Assembly: GCA_019801415.1 (NCBI GenBank)
Contig: JAHVJD010000004.1
Span: forward strand, 422,387-486,386
Origin: Nocardioides marinus
Lineage (GTDB): Bacteria; Pseudomonadota; Alphaproteobacteria; Rhodobacterales; Rhodobacteraceae
Direction: 5' to 3'
DNA length: 64,000 bases
Part shown: positions 11,375-20,248 of the stretch, piece by piece
Numbering within the stretch: position 1 is the first letter of the stretch
How the letters are laid out: every line of letters begins with the position of its first letter
Translations under genes and position numbers: made by a program
The notes under the pieces: model-generated
The model's database searches: none
What the model was told of the DNA's origin: nothing
What the model saw: only the letters and a program-made list of their open reading frames with translations

Positions 11375-11855
11375 CGACGGGCTCCTCCGGGATCGAGGCC
11401 GAGAGCGCCTCGCGCCAGCTGTCCAGACGCTGCGCCAGCTCCGGGTCCTGCAGGGCGAGGATGCCCGCGGCCATCAGGCCCGCGTTGGCGGCGCCGGCCG
11501 CGCCGATCGCCATGGTGGCCACCGGGAAGCCCTTGGGCATCTGCACGATGGAATAGAGCGAGTCGACGCCGGAGAGGGCGCGCGTCTGCACCGGCACGCC
11601 GACCACCGGCACCCGGGTTTTCGAGGCGACCATGCCAGGCAGGTGGGCAGCACCACCGGCACCTGCGATGATCACCTGCAGCCCGCGCTCCGCTGCGGAC
11701 TTGCCGTAGCTCCACAGCCGGTCCGGGGTGCGGTGGGCGGAGACGATCTTTGCCTCATAGGCAACGCCCAGTTCATCGAGGATATTCGCGGCTTCCTTCA
11801 TGGTGGGCCAGTCGGATTGGCTGCCCATGATGATGCCTACTTTGATGTCGGCCAT
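11367..11855 (-). CDS. purE: 5-(carboxyamino)imidazole ribonucleotide mutase
   Basis: 162 residues. [17 protein letters not shown] at residues 8-24 and [10 protein letters not shown] are the class I PurE signature, followed by [16 protein letters not shown]. It converts N5-CAIR to CAIR, the step after PurK. The reading frame is open upstream, but the start [11 protein letters not shown] is fixed by the family N-terminus and an AGGAGCC ribosome site (GACAGGAGCCAAGCCG). Confidence 0.97.
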   Translation of the reverse strand: MADIKVGIIMGSQSDWPTMKEAANILDELGVAYEAKIVSAHRTPDRLWSYGKSAAERGLQVIIAGAGGAAHLPGMVASKTRVPVVGVPVQTRALSGVDSLYSIVQMPKGFPVATMAIGAAGAANAGLMAAGILALQDPELAQRLDSWREALSASIPEEPVDD

Positions 11856-12088
11856 CGGCTTGGCTCCTGTCGCGGCTTGTGGAGCGCGCACTATAGGGAA
11901 AGTTGGATTTTGCGCAATCCGGCAGCGGCTGGAAAAGCGCCGGATCTTCCCGCTTTTGCGGGCTTTGGCCGCTATGCCGCAGGGGGCGGAGGCTCCCGCC
12001 CGCGCGGGGATGCAGGTAAGCTGCACCTCCCCCGCGGTTGGGCGTGGCGTGGGCGCTCCTTTGCGTCGACAGCGGGCGTGGCCTGTCT

Positions 12089-12580
12089 CTATCCTTGGTT
12101 GCGGCGGGACTTCAGGCGCTTTTCGATCTGGCGTCTTTCCCACTTTTGGTCAAAGCGGCCGATTACGTCAAAAACGCTGAATCCGTGCATCGCAAGGCCT
12201 ATGCCCCAGCCTAGGGCGGGCCAGACAACCCAGAAAGACTCTGGACTGGTGAGCAGATTCAGAAACAGTAGCACGGCCATCACCACAGCGTACTGGATGG
12301 CGTGGGTGTAGAAGGCCCGGAGGTCGCGCGCGTACCGGATGGTGTCCTGTTCCGCTTCGCTCAGTTCCGGCGCGGCTGCTGCCGGGGTGGTTTGCATGGC
12401 CTGTTCCCTTCGAAGGCTGGAAAATTCCGCGTCCAGAGCAGCGGCAATGCATTTCAGGGTTTCCAGGCTGGCCTTGGTGCCGCGTTCGATGCGCTGCAGC
12501 GTGCGGGTGCTGATGCCTGCCATCCCGGCAAGCTGCTCTTGGGACAGGCCTTTTTCGAGGCATAGCTTTCTGACAATCAC
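12089..12580 (-). CDS. XRE-type HTH regulator with C-terminal 2TM domain
   Basis: About 163 residues. The N-terminal 60 residues form a Cro/C1 helix-turn-helix ([40 protein letters not shown]). The C-terminal half has two hydrophobic segments ([17 protein letters not shown] and [20 protein letters not shown]) and a basic tail, the '2TM domain' arrangement. It is a membrane-tethered DNA-binding protein or a sensor of unknown signal. I chose a GTG start because an AGGA site lies about 9 bases upstream; the open frame continues further but without HTH homology. Confidence 0.8.
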   Translation of the reverse strand: MIVRKLCLEKGLSQEQLAGMAGISTRTLQRIERGTKASLETLKCIAAALDAEFSSLRREQAMQTTPAAAAPELSEAEQDTIRYARDLRAFYTHAIQYAVVMAVLLFLNLLTSPESFWVVWPALGWGIGLAMHGFSVFDVIGRFDQKWERRQIEKRLKSRRNQG

Positions 12581-12790
12581 GGTAAGTAATCCTGCTGTTC
12601 TTGTCCCCGGAGTCTGGCAGGACTGCCAGATATGACCACGACAGGCCCCCGACACGCGCCCGACAATTGGGCGGCATGAGCGAACTTGGCTGGTTCCGGA
12701 CGGGGCGTCGATGGCGGGGCTGACGGCAGGGGCGGCGGGGAGGCGCGGGAAAGGGAGCCGCCGTCGTGGCGGCTCCCTCACGGTTCGGGA

Positions 12791-14080
12791 TCAATCTCGC
12801 TGTTTGGGCAGGATCAGGTTCAGCAGCAGGCCCGCGACGCCAGAGAGGCCGATACCTGCGAGGGTGAAGCCTTCGCCGAATTCCAGCGTCAGCCCGCCGA
12901 GGCCGATGATCAGCACGGTGGAGATGATCACCATGTTGCGCGCCTCGGACAGCGCGTCGCCCAGCTTGGCCAGCACCGACAGGCCGACCACGGTGACCAT
13001 GCCGAACAGCAGGATCATGATGCCGCCCATCACCGGCATCGGGATGGTCGCCAGCGCGCCCGACAGCTTGCCCACGAAGGCCAGCGCGATCGCGATCAGC
13101 GCCGCCCAGGTCATGATCGCCGGGTTGAAGGCGCGGGTCAGGGTGACCGCGCCGGTGACCTCGGAATAGGTGGTGTTGGGCGGGCCGCCGAGCAGGCCGG
13201 CGGCGGTGGTGGCCAGCCCGTCGCCCAGCATGGTGTTCTGGATGCCCGGCTTTTCCATGTAGTCACGCTTGGTTACGTTGGAGATCGCCAGGATGTCGCC
13301 GAAATGCTCGATCGCGGGCGCGATGGCGACCGGCAGGATGAACAGGATGGCGGCGAGGTTGAACTCGGGCATGACGAACTCGGGGATCGCGAACCAGGGC
13401 GCGGCGTCCAGCGCGGAGGTGTCAATCAGGCTGGTGCCGGTCACGGCGCCCAGCACCAGCGCCGCGATGTAGCCCGCGGCAACGCCCGCGAGGATCGGCA
13501 CGATGCGCATGATGCCGCGGCCGAGGATCGCGGTCAGCATGGTGGTGCCGAGCGAGATGGCGGCCAGGGCGAGCGCGGTGTTGCGCGGCATCACCTGGGT
13601 GTCGCCGGCAAGGCCGGTGGCCATGTTGACCGCCACCGGCGCCAGCGACAGGCCGATCACCATGATCACCGGGCCGACCACCACCGGCGGCAGCAGCCGG
13701 TGCAGGAAGCCGCTGCCGAAGGCGCGGATGGCAAAGCTGAGCGCCACATACAGAAGACCCGCGGCGGCCAGGCCGCCGGTGGTGGCGGCAATGCCCCAGG
13801 TCTGCACGCCGTAGATGATCGGCGCGATGAAGGCGAAGGAAGAGGCCAGGAACACCGGCACCTGGCCGCGGGTGACGATCTGGAAAATCAGCGTGCCAAG
13901 GCCCGCGGTGAACAGCGCCACGCTGGGGTTCAACCCGGTCAGCAGCGGCACCAGCACCAGCGCGCCGAAGGCGACGAACAGCATCTGGGCGCCGGCCAGC
14001 GCCTGTCTGGGGGAGAATTTGTAGTCGGTGTCTTGCACGTCGGGCACCGGGTCGTGGTCGCGCGTGGCGGTCATGGGCAA
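12791..14080 (-). CDS. uraA: Uracil/xanthine permease (NCS2 family)
   Basis: 429 residues with 12-14 membrane segments. The NCS2 signature is seen in ILAISNVTKRDYMEKPGIQ and LLGGPPNTTYSEVTGAVTLT (the family Q/P-NxGxxxxT-like segment). Proton-linked uptake of uracil or xanthine across the inner membrane. GAGGAACTTGCCC precedes the ATG. The leader upstream is pyrimidine-rich in coding sense and holds a hairpin (see 14146-14162). Confidence 0.9.
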   Translation of the reverse strand: MPMTATRDHDPVPDVQDTDYKFSPRQALAGAQMLFVAFGALVLVPLLTGLNPSVALFTAGLGTLIFQIVTRGQVPVFLASSFAFIAPIIYGVQTWGIAATTGGLAAAGLLYVALSFAIRAFGSGFLHRLLPPVVVGPVIMVIGLSLAPVAVNMATGLAGDTQVMPRNTALALAAISLGTTMLTAILGRGIMRIVPILAGVAAGYIAALVLGAVTGTSLIDTSALDAAPWFAIPEFVMPEFNLAAILFILPVAIAPAIEHFGDILAISNVTKRDYMEKPGIQNTMLGDGLATTAAGLLGGPPNTTYSEVTGAVTLTRAFNPAIMTWAALIAIALAFVGKLSGALATIPMPVMGGIMILLFGMVTVVGLSVLAKLGDALSEARNMVIISTVLIIGLGGLTLEFGEGFTLAGIGLSGVAGLLLNLILPKQRD

Positions 14081-14498
14081 GTTCCTCGTCCGTTTTTTTC
14101 TTTGTTGTTCGTTGCGTGTGGTTGCGGTTTGTTTCAGGAGCCGCCCCCGGCAGCTTGCCGGGCAGCGGGGTGAGTAAAAATTTTCGAGGTTCTAGAAAGA
14201 AACGCGCGGTTTGACCATCCTCGGATTTTCGGAAGGTGGTGGTTTGCGGGCTGCTCCGGCGGGTGACGCGCAGGCTGGCGCAGCGCGCCGCAGGCGCGCT
14301 GCCACGCCCAACGCCCTGGCGGGCAGCTGGCTGCCTGTCAGCGGGGGCGGGAGGGGCTGGGGAAGGTTCGGGCGGTGGCGGTCAGCAGCCGGTCACGCAG
14401 GCCTTGCGGGTCAAACTGCACAAGTCGGGGCAGGGGCTGCAGGGTGCATCCGGTATCGCGCGGGCCGAAAGCGGGTGGATGGCGGCGCCGCGCAGCGG
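14081..14498 (-). other. 418-base non-coding stretch, uraA leader
   Basis: No convincing gene on either strand. On the minus strand it includes the uraA 5' region with a 7-bp perfect hairpin at 14146-14162 (CCCGGCA / TGCCGGG) about 70 bases before the uraA start, then an A- and CAA-rich stretch. The hairpin could be an attenuator, but I see no coding leader peptide or T-run. Confidence 0.4.
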
Positions 14499-14723
14499 TC
14501 AGGCGATGATGTCCGGGGTCAGCCGGTCTTCGATCAGCGAGATCTTGTCCTTGAGGATGAGCTTCTGTTTCTTCAGGCGGCGGATTGTCAGCTGATCGCT
14601 GGTGCCGCGCTCTTCCAGCGCGGTGATCGCCTCGTCCAGATCCCGGTGCTGTCTGCGGAAAACCTCCAGCTCAACCTTCAGGACCTCGTCGGTTTTCATC
14701 GACACATCTGTGGGTGCATTCAT
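14499..14723 (-). CDS. DUF465 (YdcH-like) small coiled-coil protein
   Basis: 74 residues, almost wholly charged helix: VFRRQHRDLDEAITALEERG followed by IRRLKKQKLILKDKISLIED. This is the DUF465 pattern (H-x-x-L-D-x-x-I then LKKxKLxLKDxI). Cytoplasmic, function unknown; common in alphaproteobacteria. Divergent from hsp20. Confidence 0.85.
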   Translation of the reverse strand: MNAPTDVSMKTDEVLKVELEVFRRQHRDLDEAITALEERGTSDQLTIRRLKKQKLILKDKISLIEDRLTPDIIA

Positions 14724-14806
14724 TGGCGACTCAGGTAAGCTGATGAAGGAAGTTGGGAAACCATACGGCGTTAACCGCTTTTCCGCCAGACCTATGCGTA
14801 CATGGT

Positions 14807-14836
14807 CTTGTGAATCCAGATGGAACTTCCCATATT
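14807..14836 (+). promoter_or_regulatory. RpoH (sigma-32) type promoter of hsp20
   Basis: CTTGTGA at 14807-14813 and CCCATATT at 14829-14836 are separated by 15 bases, close to the heat-shock consensus CTTGAAA-N13/17-CCCATnT. It lies about 70 bases upstream of the small heat-shock gene. Confidence 0.75.
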
Positions 14837-14905
14837 CCTTTCTGAGGCGGCTGCCGGGATCGGGGCCGCACCCTACCGTCGCTTTGGCATAAAGGACGAA
14901 CGAAC

Positions 14906-15319
14906 GTGTCGAAACTTACCTTGGCCTCCTACCCGCATATGCTGGGGTTTGAGCAACTGGAACGCCTTCTGGAACGCTCCGCGAAGTCGGGCAACGAAGG
15001 CTATCCCCCCTATAACATCGAACAGACCTCTGATCATTCCTACCGCATCACGCTGGCCGTGGCCGGTTTCGCGGAGGAGGATCTGGCTATTACCGTCGAG
15101 GACCGCCAGCTGGTGATCCGCGGCCGCCAAAGCGACGACAGCGACGGGCGGGTGTTTTTGCACCGCGGCATCGCAGCGCGTCAGTTCCAGCGCATGTTCG
15201 TGCTGGCCGATGGCGTCGAAGTCGGTGAGGCGGTGATGGAAAATGGGCTGCTGCATGTGGATCTGACCCGCGCACGGCCCGAAACCGTGGTTCAGACGAT
15301 CAACATCAGAAAGGGGTAA
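14906..15319 (+). CDS. Hsp20-family small heat-shock protein
   Basis: 137 residues. It has the alpha-crystallin domain: YPPYNIEQTSDHSYRITLAV, FAEEDLAITVEDRQLVIRG, FLHRGIAARQFQRMFVLADG and the C-terminal hydrophobic tail. ATP-independent holdase for unfolding proteins, IbpA-like. The start is GTG (MSKLTLASYP) with AAAGGA nine bases before. Only 4 bases separate it from the DUF1150 gene, with which it is probably co-transcribed from the RpoH-type promoter. Confidence 0.92.
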   Translation: MSKLTLASYPHMLGFEQLERLLERSAKSGNEGYPPYNIEQTSDHSYRITLAVAGFAEEDLAITVEDRQLVIRGRQSDDSDGRVFLHRGIAARQFQRMFVLADGVEVGEAVMENGLLHVDLTRARPETVVQTINIRKG

Positions 15320-15323
15320 GGCA

Positions 15324-15548
15324 ATGAACACACCGTTTGATTTCAGCCAGGGCTCCGGCCGGACCGTTTACGTCAAGGCAGTGCCGGTGACGGATCTGCC
15401 CAAGGATGTGCAGCAGAGCGTGGCCGGACGGCAGCGGCTCTACGCGGTCCACGATTCGCAGGGTGGCCAGCTGGCGTTGGTGACCGATCGGCGCATGGCC
15501 TATGTGCTGGCGCGGCAGAACGACCTGACACCTGTCGCGGTCCACTGA
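15324..15548 (+). CDS. DUF1150 family protein
   Basis: 74 residues. The segment VKAVPVTDLP... and LYAVHDSQGGQLALVTDRRM followed by AYVLARQNDL is the DUF1150 core. Function unknown; the family is regularly found directly after hsp20 in alphaproteobacteria, as here, which suggests a role with the small heat-shock protein. Followed by a strong terminator. Confidence 0.88.
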   Translation: MNTPFDFSQGSGRTVYVKAVPVTDLPKDVQQSVAGRQRLYAVHDSQGGQLALVTDRRMAYVLARQNDLTPVAVH

Positions 15549-15611
15549 CAGCTTCCCGTGCGGCGCGGCGGCCTCGGCCGTTGACAGACCGCGGGCGATA
15601 CAGATGATGCC

Positions 15612-15638
15612 AAAGGCGGGCGCAGGCCCGCCTTTTTT
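15612..15638 (+). terminator. Terminator of the hsp20-DUF1150 operon
   Basis: GGCGGGC / GCCCGCC 7-bp stem, 4-base loop, followed by TTTTTT and preceded by AAA. Confidence 0.9.
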
Positions 15639-15663
15639 GATGTCCGCCGTGGGGGAGCTTGCA

Positions 15664-16559
<896 letters not shown>

Positions 16560-16563
<4 letters not shown>

Positions 16564-16976
16564 TCGCCTATGTCACGGTTGGCGCCGATGATCTGGCGCG
16601 GGCGAAGCGGTTCTACACCGCCTTCCTGCCGGCGCTTGGTTACAGCCTGACGGAAGGGCCCGAGGGGCTGAGCTTCTGTCTGCCAGTGGCACCGGGACAG
16701 CGACCCGTGTCACCCGATTTCTACGTGAAGCCACCGTTTGACGGCGCCGCGGCGACAGCGGGCAACGGTTGTATGGTGGCCTTCGAAGCAGGCAGCCAAA
16801 AAGCGGTTCGCAGCTTGCATGCGGCGGCGCTGGCGGCGGGCGGCACCTGTGATGGCGCGCCGGGGTTCCGTGACGCCTACAGCGCGGATTTCTACGTCGG
16901 CTACCTGCGCGACCCGCAGGGCAACAAGATCGCGCTGTTTTCCAGCAACCCGGAAGAGCCCGGCCGCGACGGGTGA
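16560..16976 (+). CDS. VOC-family (glyoxalase/bleomycin-resistance fold) protein
   Basis: 138 residues. Starts MIAYVTVGADDLARAKRFYT and ends YLRDPQGNKIALFS, the paired beta-alpha-beta VOC motif with a putative metal ligand at each end. Specific activity unknown. The start codon overlaps the stop of the PhzF gene in ATGA, so the two are co-translated. Confidence 0.85.
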
Positions 16977-17002
16977 AGGTTCCGGAAGACCTGCAAGGAG
17001 CG

Positions 17003-17824
17003 TCAGCTCTGCCAGATCATATCCGCGGGCAGCCGGTCGGCATGGCGCTTCAGCATGCGCCCGAACAGGCTGTCTGGGGTGGGGCGATGGTTGGGCCGCG
17101 TCTTGCAGTGCACGTGCAGCCCGGTGACGTCCGGGTCGTCCTCGAGGCGCCACTTGTCGGTGGGGTCGAAGAAGCGTGTGGTCTGCTTGCCGTTCCAGCA
17201 ATAGAAGGGTTTGGTGCCAAGGGCGTATTGCGTCAGCTTGTGCTTCTTGATCAGGCGGGAGAAGGCGTCGTTGCCGTAGATGGTGATCCCAAGGTCGCGC
17301 GGCGAGAAGGGTTTGCCCTGCAGGCGCCACAGCGCGGGCTTCAGCACCCGCCTGCGAAAACCCAGCCAGTGCGGCATCAGGTCGGGGTGGTCATAGACCC
17401 GGTTGTAGTCGCGGATCATCTCGCAATCTTCTGGCAGGTAGAACACCGATGCGCCGATGCGATGCCGGTCTTCCCAGGCGAAAAACGGCTTGCCTGGATC
17501 GATGTCAAACGGGCGGAACAGCAGCACGTCGCAGTCCAGCCACAGCCCGCGGCCAAGCTCCATCAGCTTCATCCGGAACAGGTCCGAATAGGACAGGGTG
17601 CTCTGGATGTTGGCGCGTTCGGTGTAGCGCAGCGGTTTGAGGCGGGGGATCAGATCCGCGGGCAGAACCTCCGCGGCCGGGCGCAACCTGACGCCGGCGG
17701 GAACGTTTTCCACCGGGCCGAGATGGTACAGGTCGACGTCAAAACCGTGGTCGAGCCAGGACGACAGGCAAAGTGCGCCCAGGTTGTGGATCCGTCCCGA
17801 TATCCATAGCGTCGCCAGTTTCAC
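17003..17824 (-). CDS. DXD-type glycosyltransferase-like protein
   Basis: 273 residues. LGRGLWLDCDVLLFRPFDID places a D97-x-D99 metal-binding motif of the sugar-binding DXD (GT32-like) group; GNDAFSRLIKK follows. Its first 60 residues (ATLWISGRIHNLGALCLSSW, later AEVLPAD) match the N-terminus of the fusion protein at 37,897 (ASLWVGPELSWLEQLCLKSF, NEILPAD), so the two are paralogues. Cytoplasmic or membrane-associated sugar transfer is likely. It is transcribed alone and lies next to the ATP sulfurylase gene. Confidence 0.75.
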   Translation of the reverse strand: MKLATLWISGRIHNLGALCLSSWLDHGFDVDLYHLGPVENVPAGVRLRPAAEVLPADLIPRLKPLRYTERANIQSTLSYSDLFRMKLMELGRGLWLDCDVLLFRPFDIDPGKPFFAWEDRHRIGASVFYLPEDCEMIRDYNRVYDHPDLMPHWLGFRRRVLKPALWRLQGKPFSPRDLGITIYGNDAFSRLIKKHKLTQYALGTKPFYCWNGKQTTRFFDPTDKWRLEDDPDVTGLHVHCKTRPNHRPTPDSLFGRMLKRHADRLPADMIWQS

Positions 17825-17890
17825 GCCTGGTCTCCCCGATAGCCCGCCAGTCGGGCGTAGCCTTACAGGAAAGTCGGGGCATGTCGCAAT

Positions 17891-17915
17891 CCGCCCCGCC
17901 CAAAGGGGCGGGGCG
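17891..17915. terminator. G+C hairpin after the ATP sulfurylase gene
   Basis: 11-bp arms CCGCCCCGCCC / GGGCGGGGCGG with a 3-4 base loop, 28 bases past the stop of the leftward sat-cysC gene. There is no T-run, so termination is presumed from position. Confidence 0.5.
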
Positions 17916-17943
17916 GTGTGGTGTCAGGGTCGTGCCGTCAGGC

Positions 17944-20019
17944 TCAGCCCGAGATCAGGCCCATGCTTTCCAGCTTCAGCAGAACCTGGTGGGCGCAGTT
18001 GTCCACGTCGGTGCCTTCGGTCTCGACGCGCAGTTCCGGGTTCTCCGGCACGTCGTAGGGGTCGGAGATGCCGGTGAACTCCTTGATCTTGCCTTCGCGG
18101 GCCAGCTTGTAGAGACCCTTGCGGTCGCGGCGTTCGCATTCCTCGATCGAGGTGGCGACATGCACTTCGACAAAGGCGCCGAACTGTTCGATCTCCTCGC
18201 GCACGGCGCGGCGGGTGGCGGCATAGGGCGCGATCGGCGCACAGATGGCGATACCGCCGTTCTTGGTGATCTCGGAGGCCACGTAACCGATGCGGCGGAT
18301 GTTGAGGTCACGGTGCTCTTTCGAGAAGCCCAGCTCGCTCGACAGGTTCTTGCGCACGATGTCGCCGTCCAGCAGCGTCACCGGGCGGCCGCCCATTTCC
18401 ATCAGCTTGACCATCAGCGCGTTGGCGATGGTGGATTTGCCCGAGCCGGAGAAGCCGGTGAAGAACACGGTGAAGCCCTGCTTGGAGCGCGGCGGCTTGG
18501 TGCGGCGCAGTTCCTTCACCACCTCGGGGAAGGAGAACCACTCCGGGATTTCCAGACCTTCGGCCAGGCGGCGGCGCAGTTCGGTGCCGGAGATGTTGAG
18601 GATGGTGACGTTGTCGCGGTCCTCGATCTCGTCGGCGGGCTCGTACTGGGCGCGTTCCTGCACGTAGACCATGTGCTTGAAGTCGACCATCTTGAGGCCG
18701 ATTTCTTCTTCATGGGCGCGGAACAGCTCCTGCGCGTCATAGGGGCCGTAGAAGTCTTCGCCCTGGGAGTTCTTGCCCGGGCCGGCGTGGTCGCGACCGA
18801 CGATGAAGTGGGTGCAGCCGTGGTTGGCGCGGATCAGGCCGTGCCAGACCGCCTCGCGCGGGCCGGCCATGCGCATCGCCAGGTTCAGCAGCGACATGGT
18901 GGTGGTGGCGGCCGGGTATTTGTCCAGCACCGCTTCGTAGCAGCGCACGCGGGTGAAGTGGTCGACGTCGCCCGGCTTGGTCATGCCGACGACCGGGTGG
19001 ATCAGCAGGTTGGCCTCGGCTTCGCGCGCGGCGCGGAAGGTCAGCTCCTGGTGGGCGCGGTGCAGCGGGTTGCGGGTCTGGAAGGCCACGACCTTGCGCC
19101 AGCCCAGCTTGCGGAAATGCGCGCGCAGCTCGTTCGGGGTGTCGCGACGGCCGCGGAAGTCATAGTGGATCGGCTGCTGGATGCCGGTCACCGGGCCACC
19201 CAGGTAGACCTTGCCTGCGGTGTTGTGCAGGTAGTTCACCGCCGGGTGCGCGTCGTCATCGGCGCCAAAGACCTTCTCGGCCTCGCGGGATTTGTTCGGC
19301 ACCCAGTTGTCGGTGACGGTCATGGTTGCGAGGATCACGCCTTCCTGGTCGCGCAGGGCGATGTCCTGGCCCGCTTCCAGCTTGGAGGCGAAGTCTTCGG
19401 ACACGTCCAGGGTGATCGGGATCGGCCACAGGGTGCCGTCGGCCAGGCGCATGTTTTCGACCACGCCGTCATAGTCTTCCTCGGTCAGGAATCCCTTCAG
19501 CGGGTTGAAGCCGCCGTTCATCAGCAGTTCCAGGTCGCAGATCTGGCGCGGGGTCAGGTCCCAGCTGACCAGATCGGCCGCTTCGACTTTCAGCTTCTGC
19601 GCGCTTTCGTAGGAGACATAGAGCTCAGGGATGGGAGCCAGGTTGCTTTGCATTGGATGGGTCCTGTGCTTGATGGGTGGCAGGCCGCTGGCGGTGCCGG
19701 TAAGTTCCGCGTGCAGCGCGTTATATTCGGCGAGCTTGCGGGAGAGGAAACGATCTGTGAGCCGCAGTTTTTCAGTCGCGCCCCGGGTGGTCAGCGTGTA
19801 GGCAAACCGCTGCCGCTTGTCCGGGCCGGGGCGGTTGCTGATGGTGATCAGCCCGGCCTCGGCGGCGGCGCGCAGCTGCGTGTTGAGCCGACCAAGCGAA
19901 ATCCCCAGCGCGGCGGCGGTGGCCCGCTGCGAGGCGTCCGGCGCCGCGTCCAGCTGGCGCAGCAGCCGAAAGAGCAGGTCTTCCTCTTCCGGAGACGGTG
20001 GGGGGGCAAGGGTCGGCAC
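17944..20019 (-). CDS. MarR (EPS-type) domain fused in frame to ATP sulfurylase/APS kinase
   Basis: 691 residues in one open frame. Residues ~10-110 resemble EPS-associated MarR regulators (RATAAALGISLGRLNTQLRA, LTDRFLSRKLAEYNALHAEL). Residue 123 is Met and starts a normal bifunctional enzyme: ATP sulfurylase (AFQTRNPLHRAHQEL, FIVGRDHAGPGKNSQGEDFY), then APS kinase (FFTGFSGSGKSTIANAL P-loop, DGDIVRKNL). It activates sulfate to APS and then PAPS. An AGGA site sits 8 bases before that internal ATG (19651-19653), so a separate 568-residue enzyme is probably made there. The GTG at 20019 lacks a strong ribosome site. True fusion, or regulator ORF that lost its stop: open. Confidence 0.85.
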   Translation of the reverse strand: MPTLAPPPSPEEEDLLFRLLRQLDAAPDASQRATAAALGISLGRLNTQLRAAAEAGLITISNRPGPDKRQRFAYTLTTRGATEKLRLTDRFLSRKLAEYNALHAELTGTASGLPPIKHRTHPMQSNLAPIPELYVSYESAQKLKVEAADLVSWDLTPRQICDLELLMNGGFNPLKGFLTEEDYDGVVENMRLADGTLWPIPITLDVSEDFASKLEAGQDIALRDQEGVILATMTVTDNWVPNKSREAEKVFGADDDAHPAVNYLHNTAGKVYLGGPVTGIQQPIHYDFRGRRDTPNELRAHFRKLGWRKVVAFQTRNPLHRAHQELTFRAAREAEANLLIHPVVGMTKPGDVDHFTRVRCYEAVLDKYPAATTTMSLLNLAMRMAGPREAVWHGLIRANHGCTHFIVGRDHAGPGKNSQGEDFYGPYDAQELFRAHEEEIGLKMVDFKHMVYVQERAQYEPADEIEDRDNVTILNISGTELRRRLAEGLEIPEWFSFPEVVKELRRTKPPRSKQGFTVFFTGFSGSGKSTIANALMVKLMEMGGRPVTLLDGDIVRKNLSSELGFSKEHRDLNIRRIGYVASEITKNGGIAICAPIAPYAATRRAVREEIEQFGAFVEVHVATSIEECERRDRKGLYKLAREGKIKEFTGISDPYDVPENPELRVETEGTDVDNCAHQVLLKLESMGLISG

Positions 20020-20118
20020 GGGCGGGCAGCTCTGTCAAAGTGCGTTCACGGCTGAACGCTTTGCATGGAATGCCGCTGTTGCAAAGTCGAAATTGCCCGC
20101 ATTGGGCGATTTCCTGCC

Positions 20119-20138
20119 GCGTTGCATCGCTGCAACGC
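20119..20138. promoter_or_regulatory. 20-base palindrome upstream of the MarR-sat frame
   Basis: GCGTTGCA, TCGC, TGCAACGC: perfect 8-bp arms about 100 bases upstream of the first codon of the MarR-sat frame. Position and symmetry fit an operator for the encoded MarR domain; this is an inference. Confidence 0.35.
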
Positions 20139-20248
20139 AGCGCTTCGGATTTTTTGGGAAATTGTTCCGTGCTCCGGCGGTTCGCCGGAACGGGCGTGGG
20201 GTGGGTGGCCCGGGTGGGCCGTGTTTTTGGATAAAGAGTTTCGCGAAT

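Noticed and set aside
12686..14173. Long + strand frame over uraA
   Set aside because: Antisense shadow of a 12-TM permease gene; repetitive Gln/His/Arg composition and no domain.
17773..20055. Long + strand open frame of 760 codons over the sat-cysC gene
   Set aside because: It is antisense to a clear enzyme gene, with a low-information His/Val/Asp-rich composition from a G+C-rich shadow frame.
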